Positions 17,791-28,640 are shown, counted from the stretch's first letter. The stretch: 64,000 nucleotides of DNA from Methanocaldococcus lauensis (GCA_902827205.1 LR792634.1:1054001-1118000); one strand, 5' to 3'. Notes: generated from the letters alone by a model not told the origin. Program-made: numbers and translations.

Positions 17791-20460
17791 TTATTTATTG
17801 TATCTCATTTTAATTTTGTCTATAATTCTGTCAATATTTACAGCTTTACCTCTATCAGCGAGCATTGGATCTACTCCATCCTCTCCATACTTAAATTGAA
17901 TTATTATTCCTCTTGAATCTCTAACAACACCATCAAATTCAGTTTTTAAATCTTGTAAAGCATTAATTAATCTTCTCTGCATATATCCTGACTGAGCTGT
18001 TCTAACTGCCTGATCGACTAAACCTTCTCTACCTCCCATAGCGTGGAAGAAGAATTCTGTTGGACTTAAACCTTTTTTATAACTACTTCTAACGAATCCG
18101 TGAGATCTTGCATCTAAACTACCTTTTTCAAAGTGAGGCAGAACTCTTCCCCTATATCCTCTAAATATTCTTCTTCCTCTAACAGACTGCTGTCCTAAAC
18201 AAGCCGCCATCTGTGTTATGTTTAATATATTACCTCTTGCTCCTGTAACAGCCATAATAACTGCGTGATTGTCCATCCCTAAATATCTCTCAGCTATTTG
18301 ACCAGCTTTATCTCTAGCCTCTCTTAATACATTGTTTATATATGCCTCTCTTGATTCTTCCAAGTCTAATCCTGGCAATAGGTCAAGTTCTCCTCTTTCA
18401 TATTTTTCAATAATTTCTTTAACTTTTTTCTCTGCTTCATCTAATACTTTCTCAATTTCTTTTAAAGCATCTTCTGGCAGATCTTCATCGTCAATACCTG
18501 TTGAAAAACCTCTTAACATTATTGCTCTTATAGCCATCTTTGTTGTAGAGTCAAGGAACTTCCTTCCAGCCTCTGGACCAAATTCTTTAACTATTGTATG
18601 CAATATCAACCCAGCCTCTGCTCCGTAACCGTTTTTGTCGATAACTCCTTTAACTAACTCACCATCTTTTATAACAACATATGCGTCATATTCACAATTT
18701 TCTTTTTTACAAACATCACATTTTCTACATATTTTTGCTTTGTATCTTAAATTCAAACCCTTTGGTAGTGCTTTACTAAATATCTTTTTACCAGAATATA
18801 GTGGAACACCATTTTCTATTTTGTCTGGCTCCCACAACTCTTCCTTTATTCCCCCACTTCTTAGTATTAAAGTAGCCTCATCTTTCGTAAAGTAATTTGA
18901 AGTTAAGATATAAGCTCCTGAGATAAAATCATGTATTGCTCCAATTATTGGTCCTCCAAATCTTGGAGATAGAATATGTTTTTCTACAAGCATTAAACTC
19001 TCTGCTTCAGCTCTACTTTCTTCAGACTGAGGAACATGTAGGTTCATTTCATCTCCATCAAAGTCAGCGTTATATGGAGGACAGACACATAAATTATGTC
19101 TAAATGTTCTATATGGAAGAACTCTAACTTTATGCCCCATTATAGACATTCTGTGTAATGATGGCTGTCTGTTGTATAATACAATATCTCCATCCATTAA
19201 GTGTCTTTCAACTATATCTCCTTCTCGTATATTTTCTATCCAGAAATCTTTATTACTCTCAGTTATTTTAACTTTAAATTCATGCTCTTTTCCATCCTTA
19301 CCAATCATTTTCCTAATTACATAATTAACTCCTGGATGCTTATTAGGTCCATTTTTCAACAACTTTTTAATTTTTTCAATATTAAACTTAGTAACTTTCT
19401 CTGGAACAGTTAATTCCTTAGCAATAACCTCTGGAACACCAACTTCGTTGATACTTAAACATGGATCTGGAGAAATTACAGTTCTCGCTGAGAAATTAAC
19501 TCTCTTACCTGCTAAATTATATCTAAATCTTCCTTCTTTACCTTTTAATCTCTGAGCTAAAGTTTTTAATGGTCTTCCACTTCTATGCTTAGCAGGAGGA
19601 ATTCCTGGGGCTTCATTATCGAAGTATGTATTAATATGATACTGTAAGAGATTCCATAAATCTTCAATAATTAAATTAGGGGCTCCTCCTTCAATGTTTT
19701 CTTCTAATCTGTTGTTAATTCTAATTATATCAACTAATTTATGTGTTAAGTCATCCTCACTTCTCTCTCCAGTTTCTAATGTTATTGATGGTCTAACAGT
19801 TACAGGTGGTACTGGAAGGACAGTTAAAACCATCCATTCAGGCCTTGTAGTTTCTGGATTTAATCCTAACAATATACAATCTTCATCTGGGATTTTTTCT
19901 AAGATTTCTCTAACATCTGATGGAGTTAAAACTTTTTCTTCTTTATCCTCAATCCTATAGTAAGTAGTAGGTTTTTCATATTTTATCTCATATTTAACTT
20001 CTCCACAGTATGGACAAATTGTAACCTTTGAAGCCTCCTTATAAACTTCATCACAAACTTCCCACTTATTTCCACCATCTCTCTCCAATTTTTCCATTTT
20101 TTCTAAGAATTCTCTTCTTTTATTTTCTGGAATTGCTACTCTACCACAGTGAGGACATACAGCCTTCAATATATTATATATGGTTTTAGCAAATCCTATG
20201 TGGATAACGGGTTTGGCTAACTCTATATGTCCAAAATGTCCAGGACATTCTCCAATTCTTCCTCCACAAGTTTTACAAACTAAACCGGGATCGATAACTC
20301 CTAATCTTGGATCCATTAATCCTCCTTCAATTGGATAACCATCTTCATCGTATGTATCTGGGGTTATTATTTTAGCAACTGACATTTGTCTAATGTAATC
20401 TGGAGACAATAATCCAAACATTATTTCTCCGAGTTCCTTTGGAATTTCGTATTTTTCCAT
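17791..20460 (-). CDS. rpoA1: DNA-directed RNA polymerase subunit A', intein-free
   Basis: An 889-residue N-terminal half of the largest RNA polymerase subunit. The catalytic magnesium loop YNADFDGDEMNLH is uninterrupted, and N-terminal zinc-binding cysteines appear as CKTCGGRIGECPGHFGH and CPHCGR...CPYCG. No intein is present, unlike the M. jannaschii A' gene as I remember it. The ATG at 20460 follows GGTGATTGTC; the in-frame GTG nine bases earlier is part of the ribosome site. A 77-base gap separates its stop from the A'' start. Confidence 0.97.
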   Translation of the reverse strand: MEKYEIPKELGEIMFGLLSPDYIRQMSVAKIITPDTYDEDGYPIEGGLMDPRLGVIDPGLVCKTCGGRIGECPGHFGHIELAKPVIHIGFAKTIYNILKAVCPHCGRVAIPENKRREFLEKMEKLERDGGNKWEVCDEVYKEASKVTICPYCGEVKYEIKYEKPTTYYRIEDKEEKVLTPSDVREILEKIPDEDCILLGLNPETTRPEWMVLTVLPVPPVTVRPSITLETGERSEDDLTHKLVDIIRINNRLEENIEGGAPNLIIEDLWNLLQYHINTYFDNEAPGIPPAKHRSGRPLKTLAQRLKGKEGRFRYNLAGKRVNFSARTVISPDPCLSINEVGVPEVIAKELTVPEKVTKFNIEKIKKLLKNGPNKHPGVNYVIRKMIGKDGKEHEFKVKITESNKDFWIENIREGDIVERHLMDGDIVLYNRQPSLHRMSIMGHKVRVLPYRTFRHNLCVCPPYNADFDGDEMNLHVPQSEESRAEAESLMLVEKHILSPRFGGPIIGAIHDFISGAYILTSNYFTKDEATLILRSGGIKEELWEPDKIENGVPLYSGKKIFSKALPKGLNLRYKAKICRKCDVCKKENCEYDAYVVIKDGELVKGVIDKNGYGAEAGLILHTIVKEFGPEAGRKFLDSTTKMAIRAIMLRGFSTGIDDEDLPEDALKEIEKVLDEAEKKVKEIIEKYERGELDLLPGLDLEESREAYINNVLREARDKAGQIAERYLGMDNHAVIMAVTGARGNILNITQMAACLGQQSVRGRRIFRGYRGRVLPHFEKGSLDARSHGFVRSSYKKGLSPTEFFFHAMGGREGLVDQAVRTAQSGYMQRRLINALQDLKTEFDGVVRDSRGIIIQFKYGEDGVDPMLADRGKAVNIDRIIDKIKMRYNK

Positions 20461-20586
20461 GACAATCACCGAGATAAATGTGATTTTATTTTTAGATTAA
20501 TTTAGACTAATTTTTAAATTATTTTAAATTTTTTATGATTAAAAAGATTAATAAAATGTGTAAATTAGTTAAAAAATCCATATCTT

Positions 20587-22482
20587 TTACTCTTTTTGAT
20601 TTTCTTTTTCTATTCTTTCAATAAATTCTTTAAAATCCTCTAATTCAACTTTATCTTTAATTCTTAACTTTGGAAGGACACACATACTCTTTAATTCATC
20701 TAACAATAACTTGAATGCATAAGGAATTCTAACAAATGGAATTTTCTTAGAGTGATATAGATCCTCAATTTCACCACATATTGGACAGTATTTTATTCCT
20801 CTTCTATAGTCCAATATTGCAAAATCTCCACATTTTGAACATACACAAACATCGTAAGGATCTGATTCATCCATAAGTCTCTCTTTAAGTAACATGGCAG
20901 TTCCATGCCCTATTAAAACATCTCTTTCCATCTCTCCAAATCTTAAACCTCCCTCTCTTGCTCTACCTTCTGTTGGCTGTCTTGTTAATACTTGAACAGG
21001 TCCTCTACTTCTTGCGTGTATTTTTCCAGCTACTAAGTGGTGTAATTTTTGATAGTATGCTATTCCAATGTAAATTTCTACTTCAAATTTTTTTCCAGTT
21101 TTTCCATCATACATTACTTCTCTCCCATGATTTTTAAATCCTAAAGCCTCTAAAGCCTTTCTTAAATCCCACTCTTCCTCTCCACTGAATATTGTCCCAT
21201 CTATCCTTCTTCCCTCTAAAGCCCCTACTTTACCTCCAAGCATCTCTAATAACTGCCCAACAGTCATTCTTGAAGGAATTGCGTGCGGATTAATTATAAT
21301 GTCTGGAACTATCCCACTTTCTGTAAATGGTAAATCCTCCTGTGGAACTGTCAAACCCATAACTCCTTTCTGTCCATGTCTTGAAGCAAACTTATCTCCA
21401 AGTTCAGGAATTCTTAAATCTCTAACCTTAACTTTAACTAATCTATTTCCTTCTTTAGTTTCAGTCAATATTACTTTATCAACATACCCCTCTTCTCCAT
21501 GTCTTACAACTACTGAAGAATCTCTTCTCTGTGGTTTTACTTGAATGGAAATTTCATGCTCTTCTAAGAATCTTGGTGGTGAAGTTTTTCCAACAATTAC
21601 TTCTCCACTTTTTACATGAGACTCTACAGCGGCAATACCATCCTCTTCTAAGTTTTTATAAGCTTCCTCTGATCTGTAACCTCTAACATTTGAGTCTGGA
21701 ATTTCAATTTTATCCATCTGCCCTCCTGGATACCTCCTTTCACATGCATCATAAGTTCTGAAAAACGTACTTCTTCCTAACCCTCTGTCAATCGCTGACT
21801 TATTAAATACTATAGCATCCTCCATGTTGTATCCTTCGTAACTCATAATAGCTACAACAAAATTCTGTCCTGCTGGTCTTTTGTCAAATCCTAAAATCTC
21901 CTGATGCTTAGTTCTAACAATAGGCACCTGTGGATAATGTAAATAATGCCCTCTTGTATCTAATCTCCATTTTATATTACTCATTGGAATACCTAATGAC
22001 TGCTTACCCATTGCTGCAGCCATTGTAATTCTTGGAGCGGCATTATGCTCAGGATATGGAGCAACTCCAGCTCCAATACCCAATATTGTCAGAGGATCGA
22101 TCTCTAAGTGAGTGTGTTTTTCAGTTAATTCATCTTCAGATATTGCTATATATGCATTTTCTTCTTCTTCAGCATCTAAATATTCAATAACTCCTTCTTT
22201 AACCAAATCTGAAAATGTAATTTCTCCTTTTCTTAATTTTTCAATATGTTCCTTTGTTAATTTTGGTTTTCCATTTTCTACAACAATTAGAGGTCTTACA
22301 ATTCTTCCAGCATCCGTGTTTATATAGATATCATTATTTTCTTCATAATAAACAACAGTAGTATATTGTGGAACTAACCCCTTTCTTCGAGCCTCTCTAA
22401 TACTATTAACCAACTCTTCTGGCTTGTCAGTAGTTCCTACCAACTTTCCATTAACATAAATATTAACATCTCTGGAAGCCAA
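20587..22482 (-). CDS. rpoB1: DNA-directed RNA polymerase subunit B' (C-terminal half of split beta)
   Basis: A protein of about 631 residues, the C-terminal half of the second largest subunit, which in methanogens is split into B'' and B'. Diagnostic segments are [30 protein letters not shown] and the zinc site CSKCGDFA...YCPICG. The start is probably TTG at 22482 (AGGTGAAAAAC precedes it); GTG at 22491 is an alternative. It follows rpoB2 by 110 bases. Confidence 0.96.
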   Translation of the reverse strand: MASRDVNIYVNGKLVGTTDKPEELVNSIREARRKGLVPQYTTVVYYEENNDIYINTDAGRIVRPLIVVENGKPKLTKEHIEKLRKGEITFSDLVKEGVIEYLDAEEEENAYIAISEDELTEKHTHLEIDPLTILGIGAGVAPYPEHNAAPRITMAAAMGKQSLGIPMSNIKWRLDTRGHYLHYPQVPIVRTKHQEILGFDKRPAGQNFVVAIMSYEGYNMEDAIVFNKSAIDRGLGRSTFFRTYDACERRYPGGQMDKIEIPDSNVRGYRSEEAYKNLEEDGIAAVESHVKSGEVIVGKTSPPRFLEEHEISIQVKPQRRDSSVVVRHGEEGYVDKVILTETKEGNRLVKVKVRDLRIPELGDKFASRHGQKGVMGLTVPQEDLPFTESGIVPDIIINPHAIPSRMTVGQLLEMLGGKVGALEGRRIDGTIFSGEEEWDLRKALEALGFKNHGREVMYDGKTGKKFEVEIYIGIAYYQKLHHLVAGKIHARSRGPVQVLTRQPTEGRAREGGLRFGEMERDVLIGHGTAMLLKERLMDESDPYDVCVCSKCGDFAILDYRRGIKYCPICGEIEDLYHSKKIPFVRIPYAFKLLLDELKSMCVLPKLRIKDKVELEDFKEFIERIEKENQKE

Positions 22483-22592
22483 GTTTTTCACCTAAGTTAT
22501 ATTATTATTTGCTTAAATTCTAAGTTCTAAGTAATAACTCAAATTTAATAAAATATTTGAATGGAAAAATTAATGAGATATAAAGAACTGAT

Positions 22593-24089
22593 TTATTCAC
22601 TGTATTGACACTTAATTCCGAAGGATTTTAACAGTTCTATAATTTTGCTATCATCTTCTTCTCTTGTTACTTTACACATTATAGCAAAGTTTTTAACTAA
22701 ACCACAGTTTGGCCCTTCTGGAGTTTCTGATGGACAAATTTTACCCCAGTGAGTTCCATGTAATTCCCTTGCCTCAAAGTGTGGTTGTGATCTTGACAAT
22801 GGAGAAACAATTCTTCTTAATTGAGAATTTGTTGCTAAGTAACTTGTCCTATCTAAGAGTTGGCTAACCCCAGTTTTTCCTCCAACCCAGGTTCCAGTAG
22901 CCATGGCATGGACAATTCTTTCAGTTAATATATCACTTCTTACAGCAGCTTGAATCGAAGGCTTCTTGTTTCTCAATGTTTGTCTCTCTAATTGATACTT
23001 TATATCCTTAACAAGTTGATTAAAGGCATATCTAAACAGATCTTCCATTAAATCTCCTGCTAACTTTGCTCTTTTATATGCATAATGGTCTTTATCATCC
23101 TCTACTCTATATCCAAAGTATAATTCTAAAGCTGATCTTGCCATAATTCCTAAGAATCTAATTTTCTTTGGAAAATCTTCCTTGGAAACTCCTAAATGAG
23201 GGAGTAAATAATTACATAAAACAGTTTCTGCTCTTTTTAATCTATACTCTTTTAACTGTCCAGGAGCAACCTTTTTTCCAATAAACTCTAAAGCATCTTT
23301 AGAGGTATTTATATTATATTCTTCTCTAATTTCTTGAATATTTAAAACGAGTTCCATGAAAAATCTTTCATCACCAACTGCCTCAATAATATCCTTATCA
23401 GACTCTGCTCCTAATGCTTTCATCAATATAACTAATGGTATCTGCCCTGGCAAACCTGGAAATGTAGCGTATAATAAACCATCTGGATGTCTCTCGACAG
23501 TACATAATGCCCTAAAACCATGTCTTGTTGAAAATACTTTAGCAACATCAATAAGTTTTCCACTTTTCTCTGATTTTTCACATAATATTCTATTTGGAAT
23601 TAAATCTTCCTGAGTAATTAAAACTTTTTCAGTACCGTTAATAATAAAGTATCCAAAAGGGTCCTCTGGATCTTCTCCTAACTCTATAAGCTCCTCTCGA
23701 GATTTTCCATATAAATGACATATTTTAGATCCAAGCATTACTGGAAGTTCTCCAATATAAACCTCAACAGTCTCTTCCTCTCTTTCGTTCTCTCCTTCTC
23801 CAATAATTGGAGTCATTTCTAAGTATAGTGGAACAGAATAGGTTAAATCTCTAATCCTGGCTTCCATTGGGGTTGTAGGTCTTATAGAACCATCTGCCTC
23901 TTTAATTACTGGTTTTCCAATCCTAATTTTACCTAATTTAACCTTATACCCTCCAGGAATTTCAGTTTCTATATAACCAACTTCATTAATAATCTTTTGT
24001 AATCTATTTTCTACAAAATCGTTATAGGATTCTATTTGATGCTCAATTAAACTATGTTCTTTAAAATAGGCATCTACTAATTCTCTCAT
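22593..24089 (-). CDS. rpoB2: DNA-directed RNA polymerase subunit B'' (N-terminal half of split beta)
   Basis: A 498-residue N-terminal half of the split beta subunit. Typical parts are PFGYFIINGTEKVLITQED, the LTERIVHAMATGTWVGG region and a final SETPEGPNCGLVKNFA, where continuous beta subunits carry on. ATG at 24089 follows AGGTGGCAATT. The rpoH stop is about 13 bases upstream, so the two are co-transcribed. Confidence 0.96.
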   Translation of the reverse strand: MRELVDAYFKEHSLIEHQIESYNDFVENRLQKIINEVGYIETEIPGGYKVKLGKIRIGKPVIKEADGSIRPTTPMEARIRDLTYSVPLYLEMTPIIGEGENEREEETVEVYIGELPVMLGSKICHLYGKSREELIELGEDPEDPFGYFIINGTEKVLITQEDLIPNRILCEKSEKSGKLIDVAKVFSTRHGFRALCTVERHPDGLLYATFPGLPGQIPLVILMKALGAESDKDIIEAVGDERFFMELVLNIQEIREEYNINTSKDALEFIGKKVAPGQLKEYRLKRAETVLCNYLLPHLGVSKEDFPKKIRFLGIMARSALELYFGYRVEDDKDHYAYKRAKLAGDLMEDLFRYAFNQLVKDIKYQLERQTLRNKKPSIQAAVRSDILTERIVHAMATGTWVGGKTGVSQLLDRTSYLATNSQLRRIVSPLSRSQPHFEARELHGTHWGKICPSETPEGPNCGLVKNFAIMCKVTREEDDSKIIELLKSFGIKCQYSE

Positions 24090-24102
24090 AATTGCCACCT
24101 AT

Positions 24103-24339
24103 TTAAACAATCCTTTTAATAACCAATCTATATGCTATAGAGACCCCAGCAGTAGGACTTTTTCTAATTATTCTAACTACATCTCCTTCTTTAGCACCAA
24201 TTTCTTGAATAACAGGATCGTCCTCATAAATTTTAGGTAATTGTTGAATTTTAATATTATATCTCTTTAAAATCTCTTCAACTTCTTCTTTTGGAACTAT
24301 TTCATGCTTTGGAACTAATACATGGTCTGTTACTCTCAA
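24103..24339 (-). CDS. rpoH: DNA-directed RNA polymerase subunit H (RPB5-like)
   Basis: A 78-residue subunit equal to the C-terminal domain of eukaryotic RPB5; LVPKHEIVPKEEVEEIL and KEGDVVRIIRKSPTAG are characteristic. A TTG start at 24339 gives 78 residues, the length I remember for the M. jannaschii protein, with GGGAGG at a normal distance; an ATG two codons earlier is too close to that site. It is the first gene of the polymerase operon, after trpA. Confidence 0.95.
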   Translation of the reverse strand: MRVTDHVLVPKHEIVPKEEVEEILKRYNIKIQQLPKIYEDDPVIQEIGAKEGDVVRIIRKSPTAGVSIAYRLVIKRIV

Positions 24340-24494
24340 GGTCATTCCTCCCTTAAAGTTTTATATATGAAATCTATAAAAGTAATTAACAATAGAATAA
24401 AATAGCGACTTAATAAAATAATTCTGATGCATCTTTGAAAATATTCCCTTCTAATATTTATTTTTTACTTTCATTAGAAAATGCAGATATTTTT

Positions 24495-25352
24495 TTACTT
24501 AAATATTTTTAATAACTGTTTTTCCTTTGCTTTAGATTTTATTTTAGTTCCCTTCTTTAAATGTTTAACGAACTCTTCTAACTCTTTTAAAAATTCATTC
24601 TCATCCTTAATTTTTCCATTTTCATCCACATACTTCTCGACAATTTTAACGATAGCACTTCCAACAATTGCCCCGTCAGCAATTTTACAGATCTCTTCAA
24701 CATGCTCTCTCTTTGAAATACCAAATCCTACACAAACTGGAATTTTTGAATACTTTTTAACTCTTTTAATTAACTCTTTAGTTTCTTCAGATATTTTTTC
24801 TCTTGCTCCAGTAGTTCCAGTTACTGAAACAACATATACAAATCCACTGCACTTCTCTAAGATTTTCTTTAATCTATCATCTGGAGTTGTTGGTGCAACC
24901 AAAAATATTAAATCAACCTCATACTTTTTACAGTAATTGTATAAGCTATCTGCTTCCTCAATTGGTAAGTCAGGTACTATAATCCCTGCAATTCCAACCT
25001 CTTTACATTTTTTAACAAAATTTTCCTCACCCATTTTAAATATAATATTATAATAAGTTAAAAACACCTTTGGCGTGTTTGGAAACTTCTCATTCAATTT
25101 TTTAGCTAATTCAAATGCTTTTAAAGGATTCATCCCACTGTTTAAAGCTCTAACATCTGCTTTTTGTATTGTAATTCCATCTGCAACAGGATCAGAAAAT
25201 GGTATTCCTATCTCAACAATATCTGCATGCTTACATATAACACTTAAAGCCTTTTCTGAAATCTCTAAGTTTGGATCTCCTCCAACATAAAACGCTATAA
25301 ATGCTTTCTCTCTTTTATTTTTTAATTCCTCAAATTTCTCTGATATTTTCAT
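24495..25352 (-). CDS. trpA: Tryptophan synthase alpha chain
   Basis: A 285-residue TIM-barrel enzyme cleaving indole-3-glycerol phosphate. The catalytic Glu and Asp are in ADIVEIGIPFSDPVADG, and the phosphate loop GFGISKREHVEE and VGSAIV are present. A lysine-rich tail (LKKGTKIKSKAKEKQLLK) extends beyond the usual end by roughly 15 residues. It lies 21 bases after trpB and before rpoH. The gap to rpoH is 155 bases, so the RNA polymerase genes could have their own promoter. Confidence 0.95.
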   Translation of the reverse strand: MKISEKFEELKNKREKAFIAFYVGGDPNLEISEKALSVICKHADIVEIGIPFSDPVADGITIQKADVRALNSGMNPLKAFELAKKLNEKFPNTPKVFLTYYNIIFKMGEENFVKKCKEVGIAGIIVPDLPIEEADSLYNYCKKYEVDLIFLVAPTTPDDRLKKILEKCSGFVYVVSVTGTTGAREKISEETKELIKRVKKYSKIPVCVGFGISKREHVEEICKIADGAIVGSAIVKIVEKYVDENGKIKDENEFLKELEEFVKHLKKGTKIKSKAKEKQLLKIFK

Positions 25353-25373
25353 AATATTTCCCTCAAAAATTTT

Positions 25374-26579
25374 TTAGATATCTTTACCTAATGCCTTAGC
25401 AACTGTTTGAACATCTTTATCTCCTCTACCAGATAAGTTTATAACCACAATATCATCTTTATCCAATTTATCTGCCAACTTCATAGCATATGCCAATGCA
25501 TGAGAACTCTCTAATGCTGGCAAGATTCCCTCTAATCTACAAAGTATTTGAAATGCCTCCAATGCTTCATCATCTGTTACATACACTGGTTTAATTCTAC
25601 CTTCATCTTTTAAAAATGAAAGTTCTGGACCAACCCCTGGATAATCTAAGCCAGCAGAGATACTATAACTCTCTTCAATCTGACCAAATTCATCTTCCTT
25701 AACATAAATCTTAGAGCCATGCAAAACTCCTACTTCTCCAGCACACAATGAAGCTCCATGCATTCCTGTCTCAATCCCCTTACCTCCAGCCTCAACAGCA
25801 TATAACTCAATATCATCATCTAAAAACTCATAAAATGCTCCAATGGCATTACTTCCTCCTCCAACACAGGCAACAATAACATCTGGCAATCTTCCCTCTT
25901 TCTTTAATATCTGTTCTTTAATCTCTTTTCCAATAACTCTCTGAAACTCTCTAACCATCATTGGATATGGATGAGGACCTAAGGCTGAGCCAAGTAAATA
26001 ATAGGTTGTTCTAACATTTGTAGTCCAATCTCTTAATGCCTCATTTACAGCATCTTTTAATGTCTGAGAACCTCCAAATACAGGAATTACTTTTGCTCCC
26101 ATTAACTCCATTCTAAAAACATTTAACTTTTGCCTTTCAACATCTTTAGCTCCCATATATATAACACATTCTAATCCAAGTTTAGCACATGCCGCCGCTG
26201 TAGCAACTCCATGCTGTCCAGCACCAGTTTCAGCAATAACCCTCTTTTTACCCATTTTTTTAGCCAATAATGCTTGACCTAATGCATTGTTTATTTTATG
26301 TGCTCCTAAATGAGCTAAATCCTCTCTCTTTAAATAAACTTTACAGCCAAGCTCTTCACTAAATCTTTCAGCATAATATAATGGAGTAGGTCTTCCCACA
26401 TAGTCCCTCAATAAAGCATAATACTCCTCTCTAAAGTTTCCTTCATTGTTTATCCAAAATCTTTTAAATGCTTCTTCTAATTCAGTTATAGCTGGAACTA
26501 ATGTTTCTGGAACGAATTTACCACCATAGATTCCAAATTTTCCATTTTCATCTGGATACATGTCTTTATATTTCTTCAA
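25374..26579 (-). CDS. trpB: Tryptophan synthase beta chain
   Basis: A protein of about 401 residues, PLP-dependent, joining indole and serine to give tryptophan. The PLP lysine is in [13 protein letters not shown], the phosphate-binding glycine loop in [12 protein letters not shown], and the catalytic Glu region in [10 protein letters not shown]. It is the TrpB1 type (normal COMM partner of TrpA) as expected from linkage. Start probably TTG at 26579 after CGAGGTGACAATC; the GTG at 26588 lies in the ribosome site. The upstream region is divergent with hmdII. Confidence 0.95.
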   Translation of the reverse strand: MKKYKDMYPDENGKFGIYGGKFVPETLVPAITELEEAFKRFWINNEGNFREEYYALLRDYVGRPTPLYYAERFSEELGCKVYLKREDLAHLGAHKINNALGQALLAKKMGKKRVIAETGAGQHGVATAAACAKLGLECVIYMGAKDVERQKLNVFRMELMGAKVIPVFGGSQTLKDAVNEALRDWTTNVRTTYYLLGSALGPHPYPMMVREFQRVIGKEIKEQILKKEGRLPDVIVACVGGGSNAIGAFYEFLDDDIELYAVEAGGKGIETGMHGASLCAGEVGVLHGSKIYVKEDEFGQIEESYSISAGLDYPGVGPELSFLKDEGRIKPVYVTDDEALEAFQILCRLEGILPALESSHALAYAMKLADKLDKDDIVVINLSGRGDKDVQTVAKALGKDI

Positions 26580-27084
26580 GATTGTCACCTCGGAAATTAC
26601 ATAAACCTTAATAACTATAAAAATAAAGCGGGTTTAAACTTTAACTTAAATCTTAACATATATTTACTTTTTTATTTAGGTTTGTTTAGTAAAGTGTAAG
26701 AAAATCAATGAGTATATTTCAACAACCAATATATAGCAAAAATGGATTTTTATTGTATTTTTGATACATCTATTTCTTTAAAATTCATTGCTTAATAAAT
26801 TCTATATTTATATTCAATGTAAATAATTAATATTTTTAATACATAATTTTAAAAATTTAATAGGTATTTATTAATTTTTAAAATATAGCTATCAAAATTT
26901 ACAATAAGATTTATATAATATTTTAATAATATACTTTTAGAATTTTGAAAATAAAATTTTTTACCTTATACCTAATATCTATATAATTTTACAAAATATA
27001 GCAAAATTTATATATTAGTTTAGTTTAGTAAAGTTTAAATTAAAAATTATTTAATTTAATTAAGAATGTTGGGAGGGAAATTAA
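26580..27084. other. Divergent intergenic region between trpB and hmdII
   Basis: About 500 very AT-rich bases without a supportable gene. It carries a TATA-like site for each direction (about 26657-26665 for trpB, 27007-27016 for hmdII) and two direct copies of GTTTAGTAAAGT (26684-26695 and 27023-27034). The rest is A/T runs in which I see nothing else. Confidence 0.55.
27007..27016 (+). promoter_or_regulatory. Candidate TATA box for hmdII
   Basis: TTTATATATT lies about 70 bases upstream of the hmdII ATG, which places transcription initiation near 27035 and leaves a leader of about 50 bases ending in GGGAGGGAAATTAA. A copy of GTTTAGTAAAGT lies between this box and the expected start site, where a repressor would act. 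Confidence 0.5.
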
Positions 27085-28101
27085 ATGAAAATATCAATCT
27101 ACGGGGCAGGAAATCAAAAACTCTATTTAGAAATATTAAATGTTTTAGAAAAATTTGGTGGAGAACCTCCCTACGGTGGAGCAAGAATGGCTATAGAGTT
27201 TGCTAAAGCTGGACATGATGTAGTTTTAGCGGAACCACATAAAGATATAATGAACAATGATTTATGGAAGACTGTTGAAGATGCAGGAGTTAGAGTTGTT
27301 AGTGATGATATAGAAGCAGCTAAGCATGGAGAAGTCCATATTTTATTTACACCGTTTGGAAAAATAACAATAAACATTGCAAAGAAGATTATTGAACATG
27401 TCCCTGAAAATGCTGTTATTTGTAATACTTGTACTCTTCCAACACCTGTTTTATATAGAACATTGGAAGGAATTTTAAGATTAAAGAGAAAAGATGTAGG
27501 AATTAGCTCAATGCACCCAACAGGAGTTCCAGGAACTCCAGGACAGAAATATTATACAATTGCTGGAAAAGCTTTGGAAGGTAGAGAGTATGCAACAGAA
27601 GAGCAAATAAATAAATTAGTTGAATTAGTTGAGAGTATAGGAAAAATCCCTTATGTAGCTCCTGCAGATGTAGTTCCAGCAGTCGCAGATATGGGCGCTT
27701 TAGTTACTGCAATTACCTTAGTTGGTGTTTTAGACTATTATAGAGTTGGAAAAACAATAATAAATGCTCCAAAGGATATGATAGAAAAGCAAATATTAGT
27801 TTCTCTTCAAACTATTGCTTCAATTATTGAAACTTCAGGAATCGAAGGTTTGATGAAGGTTTTAGATAAAGATGCTCTAATAACATCTGCAAAAAATATG
27901 CTAATTGATGAAAAGCAGAAAAATTTAAAGTTAGCTTTGAAGATTATCGAAGAGTTTGATAAATCAACTATTGGAGAGAAAGATGTTAATCAAACATATT
28001 TAGTAGCTCCTCAAGCTTTAATAAAAGAAGCCACATCATTAGTTGGAAAGAATGTAGTTGAGGGAATGATTAGAAGAAGCTCAAATAAGTTATTTGAATA
28101 G
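27085..28101 (+). CDS. hmdII: Hmd paralogue (HmdII), H2-forming methylene-H4MPT dehydrogenase-related protein
   Basis: A 338-residue homologue of [Fe]-hydrogenase. It begins MKISIYGAGNQKLYLEILN and carries a Rossmann N-terminus, then CNTCTLPTPVL, where the first TCT cysteine corresponds to the Hmd iron ligand. A helical C-terminal dimer domain follows. HmdII proteins bind the FeGP cofactor but are not known to have hydrogenase activity, and have been reported to interact with tRNA-related proteins; their role is open. True Hmd is less likely because the N-terminal half differs from Hmd. No hcg cofactor genes are nearby. Confidence 0.88.
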   Translation: MKISIYGAGNQKLYLEILNVLEKFGGEPPYGGARMAIEFAKAGHDVVLAEPHKDIMNNDLWKTVEDAGVRVVSDDIEAAKHGEVHILFTPFGKITINIAKKIIEHVPENAVICNTCTLPTPVLYRTLEGILRLKRKDVGISSMHPTGVPGTPGQKYYTIAGKALEGREYATEEQINKLVELVESIGKIPYVAPADVVPAVADMGALVTAITLVGVLDYYRVGKTIINAPKDMIEKQILVSLQTIASIIETSGIEGLMKVLDKDALITSAKNMLIDEKQKNLKLALKIIEEFDKSTIGEKDVNQTYLVAPQALIKEATSLVGKNVVEGMIRRSSNKLFE

Positions 28102-28193
28102 AATTTTAAATATCTATGAATAATGAACAATTTTATTATATTTATTTTTACAAAAACAAAAAATATAATGAATAAATGAATTGGGGGTATATT

Positions 28194-28640
28194 GTGTCCC
28201 TAAAATTTTCAATAGATGTACTTTCAAAATCCAATAGAAATTCCTTAGGTAGAGAGATAAATATTACGGTTTTTAGAATAATGAGGTTTATGGACTTAGA
28301 GAGGTATTTAGGTAGAGGGGCTCATGGAGTAATTTATGAATGTGGTAGAGAACTGGGAGAAAGTTTGAATCCTTCAACTATTGATGATGTAGTAAATTTT
28401 TGTGAAAAACATAAAATTGGAAAAGTTGAAATTATAAATAAAAGTCCTTTACAAATTAGAGTTTATGAGTGTATCTCTTGCTCTGGACTTCCAGAAGTTG
28501 GAGAACCATTATGTTGGTTTGAAGGAGGATTTATTGCAGGATGTTTAGAAAAAATATTAAACAAAAAGGTTAGAGCAAAAGAAACACATTGTGCAGGTTT
28601 AGGCGATGATTTTTGTCAATTTGAGATAAAAGTTTTATAA
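28194..28640 (+). CDS. V4R-domain (4-vinyl reductase-like) protein
   Basis: A 148-residue protein with the V4R small-molecule-binding fold: an N-terminal hydrophobic ligand half and a C-terminal half with CISCSGLPEVGEPLCWFEGG and ETHCAGLGDDFCQFEI, the cysteine-rich end typical of the domain. V4R proteins bind small ligands or metals, often with a regulatory role. I choose GTG at 28194, behind GGGGGTATATT; an ATG at 28176 would place the ribosome site inside the gene. No neighbouring gene indicates its ligand. Confidence 0.75.
   Translation: MSLKFSIDVLSKSNRNSLGREINITVFRIMRFMDLERYLGRGAHGVIYECGRELGESLNPSTIDDVVNFCEKHKIGKVEIINKSPLQIRVYECISCSGLPEVGEPLCWFEGGFIAGCLEKILNKKVRAKETHCAGLGDDFCQFEIKVL

Noticed and set aside
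27085-28101. True Hmd [Fe]-hydrogenase
   Set aside because: The N-terminal half differs from Hmd and matches the HmdII group.
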